The notes under the pieces were generated by a model. It searched no databases. It saw nothing but the letters and a program-made list of their open reading frames with translations, and was not told the DNA's origin. Of a stretch of 25,281 nucleotides of DNA, positions 8,886 to 17,861 are shown one piece after another. The position numbers and the translations under genes were made by a program. Origin of the DNA: Gnetum montanum (Eukaryota; Streptophyta; Gnetopsida; Gnetales; Gnetaceae); assembly GCA_015680685.1 (NCBI GenBank), contig MNCI01002993.1:184288-209568 (forward strand), given 5' to 3'. Positions within the stretch are counted from its first letter, which is position 1; every line of letters begins with the position of its first letter.

Positions 8886-9723
8886 TGCTTGATAAGTATT
8901 TTAGAGGGTTTTTAATGTTTTATTATTATTTTATTCCACCTTACCTCGACGGTTGACATGGTGGTTCAATTGATGATGGGGTAGGGGTTTGGTATGGGTA
9001 AATGAAAATTTTGGGTTAATTTCTAACCCAAAAATTTTGAAATTTTTTTAAATAATAAAAATTTGAAAATTTAAATAATTTAATATTATTTTAATGCATG
9101 TATATTGAGAAACTTTAAACATCAATATCTCCTAAATCGTAAGTTTGATTGAGATGAAATTTGTACTATTGGAATTGTCTCGATGAGTACTATGTGTTGG
9201 ACATAGTCTTAGGGTTCAAAAGTGAATTTAAAATTTTAAGAATTAAAAAGATCAAAATAGCTTATTTTATTGAATTGACATTTCTAGGATGACATATGGT
9301 AACTTGAGGTCTTCTAGATTACTTGGATAGTGAATTTCAACAAAACAAGATCAATTCAAATCATGGTTACTAACGTTTTAGAAATGATCCTAATCAATTA
9401 ATAATTATAGTATTAAGATGGGTAAGAGTTACCTGGATCGGTGTATCATTGTCTTACCAACATCTCTCGTAATTGATGAATTTTGATGAGGTGTGATTGA
9501 TTAATGATATTCATGAAAGAATTTTGTTGGTGGGATCTATGTTTTTCTGTAGATATATGATCCATTATTCATGAAATCAATGAAATGATATCTTCTAGCT
9601 TACATCACAAACCTATGATGCATCTAGTGATGATCAATGTTTTTCCTTGTGGTATGGCATCAAGATTCATCATCAAGTTCATGTTGTAGTCAGTTGTTTT
9701 GAATAGCCCTTAGGTTGTGGTTT

Positions 9724-9735
9724 GCTCTGATACCA
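9724..9735 (-). other. tRNA-iMet primer-binding site
   Basis: The minus strand reads TGGTATCAGAGC, complementary to the 3' end of plant initiator-Met tRNA. It is separated from the end of the 5' LTR by two bases (AT). This is the classic start of minus-strand DNA synthesis and sets the orientation of the nested element. Confidence 0.95.
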
Positions 9736-9737
9736 AT

Positions 9738-10312
9738 TGTGACATCCTATCCTTGGATGTCATGGAAAATGTTAAATATATGATATATTAGACATTATGC
9801 ATTCAAAGAAAATATACCAAATGTGAAATATATGTGATATTCAACATTATGTATAAAGGAAATAATAGGAAAAATGCAGAAAGAGAAAGAAAATGATGCT
9901 TTATTGAAATGGAATAGCATATCTAGATTGTGCTCTGAGAGTGTTCCTTGGGGTTTTCTTCCTTTGGCATTAATCCCTTAGAGGTAATCCAACATTGTCA
10001 CCATGGTTAGGCCTATAACCTAGCTAGAAGGGATGGCTATTCTACTTCTTGTCTTGCTTCACCTAGCTTCTCATGACTTTGCTATAATGACTCCATCACT
10101 TCAGGCTGGCACAACCTCTAACCCTAGGTATAAATGCCTTAGGTCAAACCTCCAAAGGTTAGCTTAAGAGACATGTTCGTTATTACAACATGCCCTTTTG
10201 GGTCTCAATTACAACTACCCTTTTGAGTCTTGTTAAGATAATAATAATACTTTTTATGAAGAGACACCACCTTCATTAGGTAGTAGCATCATTTGGGAAT
10301 GGGGATGTGACA
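9738..10312 (-). repeat. 5' LTR of the nested element (575 bp)
   Basis: Same length and ends as 4615-5189: plus strand TGTGACATCC to GGGGATGTGACA. The minus-strand AATAAA is conserved at 9900-9905. Differences from the 3' LTR are mostly transitions, with blocks of higher divergence around 10040-10105. Confidence 0.95.
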
Positions 10313-10317
10313 AAAAC
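10313..10317. repeat. Target-site duplication, right copy (AAAAC)
   Basis: It follows the terminal CA of the nested element and pairs with AAAAT at 4610-4614. Excising the nested element and one copy restores a continuous integrase frame. Confidence 0.9.
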
Positions 10318-10331
10318 CATACTACATGTAG
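10317..10331 (+). pseudogene. pol: Last codons of the interrupted Tat pol
   Basis: After the target duplication the frame continues for four codons, PYYM, and ends at TAG (10329-10331). Tat integrases commonly end with a KYLRRYY-like tail, so SYLK (left of the insertion) plus PYY is the expected terminus. Because one base of the split codon lies in the duplication, the reading frame is restored exactly. Confidence 0.85.
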
Positions 10332-10741
10332 CCAAAAATTGTGAACAAACGAGTCTACTTTCAATGGTCCACTATGACCTTAAATTGGCAACATGGTCTG
10401 CTAAAGCCTTAAACTAGTACCATGGATCACCATGGCCTTAAACTAGCATTGTAGCTTGTATGCATTGTAGCATTATAATATGCAGTGGTATTTTGTATTT
10501 TTTATTGGTGCCTCTCAGTTCAATCTTCCAAGCACCAACAAAGAGGGGCCATTGAAACACCATAAAAATTTGCATCTTATAGCCAATCTTCATCATGTTG
10601 CTTTTACCCCATGAAACCCAAGGCAAACTTTGTGAAGATTGTAATCCATAGTGGGCAATTTCACATACTTTATCCTTTTGGGGCTGAGAAATGCCTCATA
10701 AGTGGTCAAAGCCTTATTCCCTAATTGAAAAAGTCATCTAG
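10332..10741 (+). other. 3' untranslated region of the Tat element
   Basis: Non-coding sequence between the pol stop and the probable 3' LTR. Its first part holds the 29-bp repeat array. The rest shows no recognisable feature, and no clear polypurine tract precedes the presumed LTR start. Confidence 0.5.
10368..10460 (+). repeat. 29-30-bp tandem repeat, right copy of the array
   Basis: Units GACCTTAAATTGGCAACATG, GCCTTAAACTAGTACCATGG and GCCTTAAACTAGCATTGTAG start about 29-30 bases apart and match the units at 841-925. Finding it on both sides of pol supports both flanks belonging to the same element family. Confidence 0.8.
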
Positions 10742-12226
10742 TGTCTGTATTTGGACATGGGGGGTCAAAGATGCCTTTTGGAATGCAAAAAGGGCAATTT
10801 GATAGGTTTTATGAGGGGAATATATTTTCTATGTTGGAAGCACATGTATGGAGGTAAATCTCACCTACCCCCAGTGTGGAAGGATGGGGGTTTTGGAAAC
10901 TTTTTCCCTTTAGCATGAAGACCACATGCAAAACCTAGAAACCTTTCCCCCTTAGCATGGAAGTTTCCCCCAACATGGAGTCTTCACCCCAAGCGTTGAA
11001 AGCTAAATCCCCCAGCGTGGAAGGCACAAAAGCCAAAATTCATCACTTCATGTAGTTCAACATTGACTAGCCACTTCAATAAGCATGGTGGAGAGCTTAG
11101 CATGGAAGATTCATCTCCAGTGCGCAAGGTGTGCCCTAGTTACTATTTATAGTAAATGAAATGGCCATGGGGGAAGCACTTACTATGTATAGTAACACCT
11201 GAAATTTTGGCACCTATCTCACTTGAATTTAGTAACCAATTTATAGCCAATTTGCAGCTAATTGGAAAACATTTTGTGGCCAATTTATAGCTAATTTGCA
11301 GCCAAATCATAGCCAATTTGCAGCCAAATCATAGCCAATTTGCAGCCAATTTGCAGCCAAATTTGCAGCCAATTTGCAGCCAATTTGTAGCCAAATCATA
11401 GCCAATTTGCAGCCAAATCATAGCCCATTCATGGCCCAAAGAACTTATAAAAATTGCTATCCAATACCATTGACAGGTTTAGCAATTTTTTAGGAAGGTT
11501 TAACAACTTTTGGCATACAAACACTTTGGCAATTCCATAATTTCTCAGATGGTTAAAAAAATTTTCAAGTACTAATTCCACACTTGAGGCATTCTCAAGC
11601 ACTCAAGAGCTTTTGCAAGTTCCCATACTTACATTCTTCTGAACCCCAGTGTGGAAGCATTATAGCCTTGAGATTAGTGAACTTTTGGTGTTAAAGTTGA
11701 ATCTCTAGGGCTTCCAATCTCTAGTGTGGAGTAATTTGGTAGGAAAATTTCTTACTTTTATAACCCCAAGTGGTAACCCAACTTGGAAATCTAAGGTTGT
11801 AGTAGAGAAGGTTCAATAGCATTAGGAGTGGCTTAGCACCCTGATCGTGGATTAGATCACATCAGCTTCAACAAGCTTTGAACTCCTACATAAGTAAACC
11901 TTCTTTTTGTTCATTTAGGCACCATTTGTACACATTTCTCTAAATTACACTTTATTTTTTCACAATAAAGGTTTACATTTTGGGTTTTGTGTATGAAATA
12001 TATTTGTTTATTATTTGTGTATTATTTCAGATCTGCTATCAGTTTTACATTCTGTTTCATTTTATTACCATGCTTTACATTTCAGCAAGTCCTCGATTGG
12101 CCTATAGGACTAGCCAGGGCATCTCAAATTCCATTTTTCTTGTTAAGGCCCTGGGGATTCAGGGTTGAGGAATTGCTACATTGAGGATCCTTAGTTTTTC
12201 CAATGATTGAGGTTTTTAGTTGTAAC
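10742..12226 (+). repeat. Probable 3' LTR of the Tat element
   Basis: Inferred from layout rather than from a second copy. TGTCTGTATTTGG is a possible start. An upstream half is full of CCCC[AG]GCGTGGAAG-like motifs. A TATA-like CTTATAAAAATT lies at 11444-11455, downstream of an 11-bp minisatellite. AATAAA is at 11964-11969, and the block may end at TTGTAACA near 12226. Polypeptides read from 11980-12184 are overlapping, unlike any family, and not believed. Boundaries are uncertain by tens of bases. Confidence 0.45.
11230..11436 (+). repeat. 11-bp minisatellite (AGCCAATTTGC / AGCCAAATCAT)
   Basis: About 18 units of 11 bp, of two main types, AGCCAATTTGC and AGCCAAATCAT, partly alternating as a 22-bp higher-order unit. 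The array sits just upstream of the TATA-like box of the probable LTR. Units contain CCAAT, the core of a CCAAT box, in tandem and in helical phase. Confidence 0.93.
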
Positions 12227-12847
12227 ACACCTTACTAATAAACATTGAAATAGTAAATGACTTAGTAAAAGTAAATATCATGGAAAAAATAAATCTATTC
12301 TAAGTGATATGTTGTAATGATGAAGAACAATCTCAATTTTTATTTTCATTCATGACTTATGTTCATGAATAATCCACTTAAATAAAGATTATGTACAACT
12401 GTATTCATCACATTGTGGACATTCACAACTAACTTGAACTTTGAGAAAATAAGTTACAAGAATTTTGCTAAGTATTGAACTTAAACTTATTTTGGACATG
12501 ATGGTGGACTCCTATTTATAAGCATGATCATGACCCACTACATCATATCTATGATGACCTATTTTAAGTTACAATATCACATCCATGATATCAAAGTCTT
12601 TTACAATAAGTGTTTTTTCATATCTCCACAACTGATTAAAAACTTGTCATCATGATCAAACAAAAAGAGAATAGAGTTTCTTAGAAAATTATGGGGTGAC
12701 ATGGACTCAACATCATGATACATATTTACATGATTGACTCTACTCTGAATGAAAAATATTTGAGTGGTATTACAAAATTATCATGTAACACATGATTGAC
12801 ATATGAAAAAAAGAAAACAAAACAAGATAAAGCTTGATGTAGATTCT
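12227..12847 (-). other. AT-rich non-coding block, possible minus-strand LTR
   Basis: No coding signal. TGTAACACACC at 12221 could be an LTR edge. A minus-strand TATAAATA lies at 12513-12520, in the right direction to belong to the minus-strand ORF that begins to its right. No matching partner repeat, primer-binding site or clear polypurine tract is found, so this remains a suggestion. Confidence 0.3.
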
Positions 12848-14210
12848 TTATGTTCTAGGTGGTGGTGACTCCTTCATTAGCCTCTTCCTTTTATCATCTA
12901 GTTTATGGAACTGATATTTATTCAATAGTGCTCTAAGCTTTTCTTACTCTTTTCTAGGATCATGCAACATCCATGCAAATTTAGTGATGTTTTTAGGAGT
13001 TGATACCTCACAAGGATATGGTAGATGTGGAAACTTTTTATTGGCCTTGACGTATCATGCTGCAAATTACATTCTTGCTTTCTCAAAGGCTCTAGCCATC
13101 TTTTATTATTCAATCATTTTCCTAGCTAGGTTTGTTGCAACAGCTTTCTATTCCTATTAACTAGATCTAACTACTTGTAGTTTAGAGTTTGTAATGTGAA
13201 TCTTCTATCATACATATTTTCTATGTATAAATTTTTTTTATACATAGAATATACTATAGCCATTTGCTGCTCTAAGTCTATTCTTGGCCTACTTGCTATC
13301 AACATGGCTAAGTTAACATAGTCGAGATTTGCTAACCCCATGTATTCTATCAAGTCCTCAATATGTAGGTCTTTTTTCTTTATTTTTGCTTGATGAACAC
13401 CGACAAGACTATCCAAAATTGATTGCTAATCATGTGTTTGCTGTGTGATAGAATTGATCTTAACTTTTTTCATCTAGATTTCTTTCTTATTAATTTATTT
13501 GTACATGCCCACTTTGTTTCTAAAATGTTCTTTGATCCTCTCATGCTTCTTGGCCTTATTTTATCATATATTGATTTCAATAGCTAACGTTTATCAAACT
13601 ACATGTACTTCTTCCATTGGTAGAGTTTTATTTTCATAGGCTAGTTGTTTTAAGTCAAGGTTGACTTTAGTGGACTTCTGTTTGAGCTTATGTATATTTT
13701 CTTCTAGTATGTTCTTTTTCTTTTAAATATTTGTCAATCTTAAGTTTTGTACAAAAATTCTTTTGTTTTCTTCCTTTAAAGTAGCAATGATCTTAGCATG
13801 TGTATATGTCTAGGCTTTTACTATGAAGGCATTCCACACTACTTTCTTCATCTCCATCTTCCTTTATCTTTGCTTGATCATCAGTTGACCAATCTATTCA
13901 TCTCTGAATTGTGCTAACTTGTCAAGTGTAATGTGCCATGTAGGATCTTATCTTTTAGTTATTAATGCATTAATTATTCTTGTAACCATTGCACCTCATT
14001 TTCTACATGTTGCATTCTTGTTTTTGTCATGACAAGTTTGCCTTTGATGGATATTAATTCTAACTATATTGCAATGATATCACTAGGAATATCAAAAAGA
14101 TTATACATAACTAATCTTATTTGTAGCAATTTGTCCAATGCATCTTCATGTTCTACAGGTGAAACACCACCAATTTCAAGCTTCAACACTTCAATTGCAA
14201 ATTTTTCTAA
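12848..14210 (-). pseudogene. C-terminal part of an unidentified long decayed ORF
   Basis: Protein-like sequence with stops and frameshifts reads 'FAIEVLKLEIGGVSPVEHED' (near 14200-14145), 'DALDKLLQIRLVMYNLFDI', 'PTWHITLDKLAQF', a probable coiled-coil stretch with 'IIATLKEENKRIF' and 'LDLKQLAYENKTLPMEEV', and 'MDSLVGVHQAKIKKKDLHIE' (13416 downward). It ends with 'FPHLPYPCEV', 'KFAWMLHDPRKE' and 'LLNKYQFHKLDDKRKRLMKE' before a TAA at 12848-12850. Lys/Glu-rich helices and the lack of any enzyme motif suggest a structural, gag-like or element-specific protein. I do not recognise the family. The longest unbroken segment is 81 codons (13171-13416). Confidence 0.6.
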
Positions 14211-14497
14211 GTGTCAAAACTTGACAAAATTTTTCTAAGTGTTGGTGCTACGCTCCCCAATGTAGCTAGTGTAGCATGCATCAAGGCCTGTCTTGCAAAA
14301 TTTTCTAAGTGTCAATAGCAATTACATGACAATTTTTCTAAGTGTCCGACTATGATCTCACTTTGCTTGTTATGCTCCCCAGCATTGCTAACATAGCACA
14401 TACTTCCATGGCTAGTTTTCCTAAGTGCCAAGTCAGAAGTTGTCAGGATTGCTTGTGATAGAAAAAATAGCTTAGCAAATTTTCTATCTTTTGGGTT

Positions 14498-14526
14498 GCT
14501 ATGCTCCCTAGCATAGCTAGCATAGC
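14498..14526. repeat. Nested palindrome GCTATGCT-CCCT-AGCATAGC
   Basis: GCTATGCT (14498-14505) is the reverse complement of AGCATAGC (14510-14517), and a further TAGCATAGC follows at 14518-14526. Related, less perfect copies lie near 14250, 14370, 14640, 14715 and 14790. Confidence 0.85.
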
Positions 14527-15190
14527 ACATGTTCTAGTGGCTAGTTTTTCCTAAGTGTTAGGTAAGAGGATGTCAAGCTAGATCAACATGAAAGAGGCAT
14601 TCAGAAAATTTTCTAACTCCTAAGGCTACCTCTCCTACTACGCCCTAGAGCATAGGTAGCGTACCATAAAGGAAGATTGTAGATTTTGTTAATTTCTTCT
14701 AAGTATCCCTATTATGCTCTAGAGTGTAGCCAGCATAACCAGTGTTGAACATCAAAATTTTACAAAATTTGACTAAGTGTTGTGTTATGCTCTAGAGTGT
14801 AGCCAGCTTGACATTGAAGAAAAGCCTTTGATAGCCTTCAAAAGCCCTTAGAACTCAGCATTAGCCTTCGTCTCAACTTTAACTTTCCTTCAACAAGTAG
14901 GATCAACCATTTGTATCTCTTTTGCACCCCCATTGGTTCTCAAAATTGTTCCTATGCTTGACCCTACTCGAAAGAGGGAAAGACATAGTCCCAGAGCATA
15001 GCCTCCAAGTTGCACTATTTTTGCATTGTTTGCAGGTACTTTTGTGGTCATTCAAACTTTGGCACATACAGTCTTGGTAGTGTAGTTATAGTTTAGTAGT
15101 CTTTGGGGACCCGTTGCAGTACTCTAGAGTGTAGCACTTTGTTACTCCCATGGGAGCGTAGCAAGGGTCAATGTAGCCTCATTTACCCTC

Positions 15191-15269
15191 ATGCCATGTG
15201 GTGCCTGATTTGCATCTTATGCCAAATGGTGCTTGATCCACATTTTGCACTAATCCTAGCCCTATAAAT
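15191..15269 (+). promoter_or_regulatory. 28-bp duplication followed by TATA box
   Basis: ATGCCATGTGGTGCCTGATT... (15191-15218) and ATGCCAAATGGTGCTTGATC... (15219-15246) are tandem. TATAAAT follows at 15263-15269. CCATGTGG could be a decayed G-box (CCACGTGG). This looks like an LTR promoter on the plus strand. Confidence 0.45.
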
Positions 15270-15537
15270 CCCTCTATGTTCAACATTCTAGTGGTTGGAA
15301 AATCAAAAGAGAATTGGGCATTTTAACTTTCTAAGAATCCCTCTTACACTTGAGCACTTGAGCACACCTAAAACTTTAGTGCATTCCCAGATTCTGTTAG
15401 ACCACTAGTGTACACTATCCAGAATGTAGTTTACCATTATGCACATGGAACCCAACAATAGCCAACCTAGTAGGTTCATTCCCCATGGCAACCATTAGTT
15501 CTACGTCTCGAATGTCCCAGAGATTGTGACTACACTA

Positions 15538-17207
15538 CTACACTACCACTATGCCTGCCTGTACATTGTGTACCACTCTCATCTCTTTTTCTACAATAGC
15601 TATGCTCCCCCATCTAGGGTGGTGCACTTTCATTCTTAAGATTTTGTTATGTTTTTCAATCACTTTTTCTTTGGCACTTAGCATATCAGTCATGTTTTCT
15701 TTAGTGTTTAGCAGGTATTTGCACATTTACAATACTATTTTTAGGCTGGGACACCCCAATATCCTTTGGCTTAGTTGACCCTAGTGCTTGCATGTAATGC
15801 TGTATGAACCCCTCTTGCATATGATTTTCTTAACACCTCATAAGTCCTTGTCTGATTGGTAAGACCATTTAGTGCACCCCATCTTTGGTTTCTAGCATAG
15901 CCCTTGCATGGACTCAAGGTTAGGCTATATGCCCACTAACCTCTTGGTGTTCCAACCACTGATGTTTTTGGTCATCCCAGTAGTGATTATTGATATTCTA
16001 GCTAAGGTTTCTACATCTTTGGCTCTAGTAATATCTATCAGTGGCACAATGGAAACACTGAATGATTCTTTATAACTTCAGCTGATCTGATTGCATCTTC
16101 ATGTTGCATGACCACCACAGTGGCTCCTTCTCTAGTTTCTAACATAATCTAAAATGATGTAGCATTCCCTAAAATTTGTTATGCCCAATCATCATCTTAT
16201 CCTACCTATAAAGACACTTGACTACTTGTGGGTCCTATGGATACAGAGGGTTTGTTGGAATCATCTCTAACTCTATACATGCTTAAGACTTCTTTGGTAC
16301 CCTAGATTATTGTTTTTGTCATATGCTATAGATGGCTCATTGAAGTTCTATAATCTTGTTGTGCTAGTGGAGCACTTTATCTTGCACTTTCTGTAGCTAG
16401 GGTTTATCCATTTGATCATGCTTGTTCTATGCCTATGGCTAGAATATTTATTGCTAGTGTTGATCCTACTGCAGCCTTAGTGCCTATTAGTTTCTCTATA
16501 TCTTTCTTGGATGTCAATGGCTTGGACATTTTAACATAAGAAGCATTTTGGGATTTGCAAAGAACTTCATTAGTGTAGCCCAAAATTCCTACTTATTTGC
16601 ATAACTTTTTCATAAGACATGGGAATGGAAAAGTGGATTCCCCATCTTCTTCTCCCCAAACCTTCTCTATATCTCCAGAAACAATAGAAGGATTTNGAAT
16701 GTTATCCTCAACATTTTGTAGATTTAGTTCTTTTGCAATTAATTCAACTAAATTAGGCATAGTGACTTCCTTGATCTTTACCATGGCATCATCTTTCTTA
16801 TTCTGCTAGAATTGGTGGACTTCACCCAAATACTATTTAACATTGCTTGAGATAGTTGGTCATAGGGAAGAGGCTTAAAGTTATTTACAAATTTTTGTAA
16901 GTGCAAACTTCATGAATGATCCAAAATTAAGTTGTACTATCATAGTGGATATGATGGACTTCTCTTGAATAGACTAGAGACACTTGTTGAAGAGTGTTTA
17001 GTCTTGTCTCTATTTTGGACTTGGTGGTGCATTAGCTTCTACTTGTGTAGCTTACCTTGATGTAGGTGTGGGTTGATGGATGCTATATGAATGTGCTTCT
17101 TACTGTGCAGGAGAAGTTTTTTCAATGCCTCATCCTCTACCTTTTCCTTTAGGTCTCTTTTCCCTTCGTTATGATGGTCCTCCTACTTTGGATCTCTTTG
17201 GTAGCAT
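15538..17207 (-). pseudogene. N-terminal part of an unidentified long decayed ORF
   Basis: A possible start ATG at 17205-17207 gives 'MLPKRSKVGGPS' and a basic stretch 'REKRPKGKGRG'. One frame then persists to about 15786 (1.4 kb), broken only by stops that mostly replace Gln, Arg or Trp codons. Readable pieces include 'SIISTMIVQLNFGSFMKFAL', 'MVKIKEVTMPNLVELIAKEL' (16784 downward), 'DIEKVWGEEDGEST', 'MSKPLTSKKDIEKLIGTKAA', 'VVVMQHEDAIRSAEVIKNHS' and 'LTNQTRTYEVLRKSYARGVH'. A last open piece at 15726-15538 is in another frame. An undetermined base lies at 16696. A basic start followed by helical, domain-free protein fits a gag-like or accessory retroelement protein. Family unknown. Confidence 0.6.
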
Positions 17208-17599
17208 TTGGAATCATAAGAAAATCTAATATTATCCAAAAATTCTAGAAAAATTCCTAATGGTTCATAATCCTTAATTGGTTTTTTGGTATGATTAAAA
17301 ATATTGGATATAATGAATTTCATTATGAATTTAGATTGTAGAGTTTGAAAAATTTGTTATTTTGGAAAAAACCCTTATTTAGAAGAGATCCTATTAAATA
17401 ATCAATTGAAAAACATTTTATTTTGATGATTTGTCACCATCCTTAATTTATTATTTAAGATGTATTCAAATGGACAATTGGAAAGAATCATTAATTTTAT
17501 TAGCTTATGTTAAATCAAAATGTTATTATTTCTTATTATTCTTATCCTTAATTTTTCTTCTAGGTGTTAAAAAAATTTAGTATAATTTTCAAAACTACA
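17208..17599. other. AT-rich spacer, nothing recognised
   Basis: The sequence between the unidentified ORF and the Athila-like LTR is AT-rich. It shows no coding signal, tandem repeat or clear regulatory site. Confidence 0.6.
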
Positions 17600-17843
17600 T
17601 GTAATGCTCTCCCCCACAATTGAGATGGTTAGTTCGTAAGCACAAGGAATCAAGAATGACTCAAATCAGATGTGTAGTGAGGAAGATATGGAGCTTTGAA
17701 GTTTGTTAAATAGAAAAATAGCATAAACTTCCTTCACTTGAAATGATGGAATGAAAATTTTTCTAATAGTTCTTTATATATATATATTTTTAAGGGCAAT
17801 ATCGTAAATGCGACATCGTTGGTGTGATATCATAGTCCTTGCA

Positions 17844-17861
17844 ATATCATATCTATGATAT
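17844..17861. repeat. Palindrome ATATCAT-ATCT-ATGATAT in the LTR
   Basis: Perfect 7-bp arms with a 4-base loop. A close relative (CAATATCACATCCATGATATC) occurs at about 12571-12591 in the possible LTR block left of the unidentified ORF. Confidence 0.75.

Larger units (their letters stand above)
6841..9723 (-). other. Non-coding leader of the nested element
   Basis: About 2.9 kb between the primer-binding site and the CCR4-like copy, where gag would normally sit. No gag, protease or other domain is recognisable in either strand. It contains several tandem repeats listed separately. The part at about 7800-8620 is richer in G on the plus strand than its surroundings. A minus-strand TATA-like CCTATAAATATC lies near 7450-7462, without other support as a promoter. 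Confidence 0.6.
4615..10312 (-). mobile_element. Nested non-autonomous LTR retrotransposon carrying a CCR4-like gene copy
   Basis: Two colinear direct repeats of 575 bp (4615-5189 and 9738-10312), each with TG...CA ends, bound a 4.5-kb interior and are flanked by a 5-bp target-site duplication. A tRNA-iMet primer-binding site next to the right LTR and a G6 polypurine tract next to the left LTR show that the element reads on the minus strand. I find no gag, protease, RT or integrase inside. The only protein-like content is a broken CCR4-type deadenylase domain in the same orientation as the LTRs. The LTRs differ at roughly 75 of 575 positions by eye, so the insertion is old. It most likely depended on a partner element for mobility. 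Confidence 0.93.
1..12226 (+). mobile_element. Decayed Tat-lineage Ty3/gypsy LTR element, split by a nested insertion
   Basis: A plus-strand Ty3/gypsy element whose pol runs 1243-4614 and finishes at 10317-10331, after a 5.7-kb nested element. The domain order RT, RNase H, archaeal-type RNase H, integrase is known for the plant Tat clade. The flanks hold non-coding repeat-rich sequence that resembles LTR or untranslated DNA, and the same 29-bp repeat occurs on both sides of pol. The left boundary is outside the window or lost. The right boundary is inferred from an LTR-like block ending near 12226. No gag or protease is seen. The pol assignment is secure; the outer limits are approximate. Confidence 0.7.
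14212..15537 (+). repeat. Plus-strand LTR-like block with decayed CpG motifs
   Basis: Seven or eight copies of (A)TTTTTCTAAGTGT and several of the type GCTACGCTCCCCA...TAGCTAGTGTAGC fill 14200-14820. Further right lie a 28-bp tandem duplication (15191-15246), TATAAAT at 15263-15269, and a pyrimidine-rich stretch like a transcription start region. That order resembles U3-R of an LTR. No second copy, target duplication or exact ends could be found. It separates the two halves of the minus-strand ORF. The alternative is that the repeats belong to that ORF. Confidence 0.4.

Noticed and set aside
11230-11436. CRISPR-like array
   Set aside because: Units are 11 bp and contiguous, without spacers, in a plant retroelement context; it is a minisatellite.
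11980-12184. Two overlapping plus-strand open frames
   Set aside because: Different frames over AT-rich LTR-like DNA, no family resemblance.
14207-15542. Target-site duplication around the plus-strand LTR-like block
   Set aside because: The best candidates (CTAAG and CTACT) match at only three of five bases, so the ends stay undefined.
15551-16809. Plus-strand open frames opposite the unidentified ORF
   Set aside because: The minus frame is maintained for 1.4 kb with transition-type stops and has protein-like charge patterns; the plus frames are hydrophobic mirror images. A plus-strand gag start near 15446 was considered but could not be followed.
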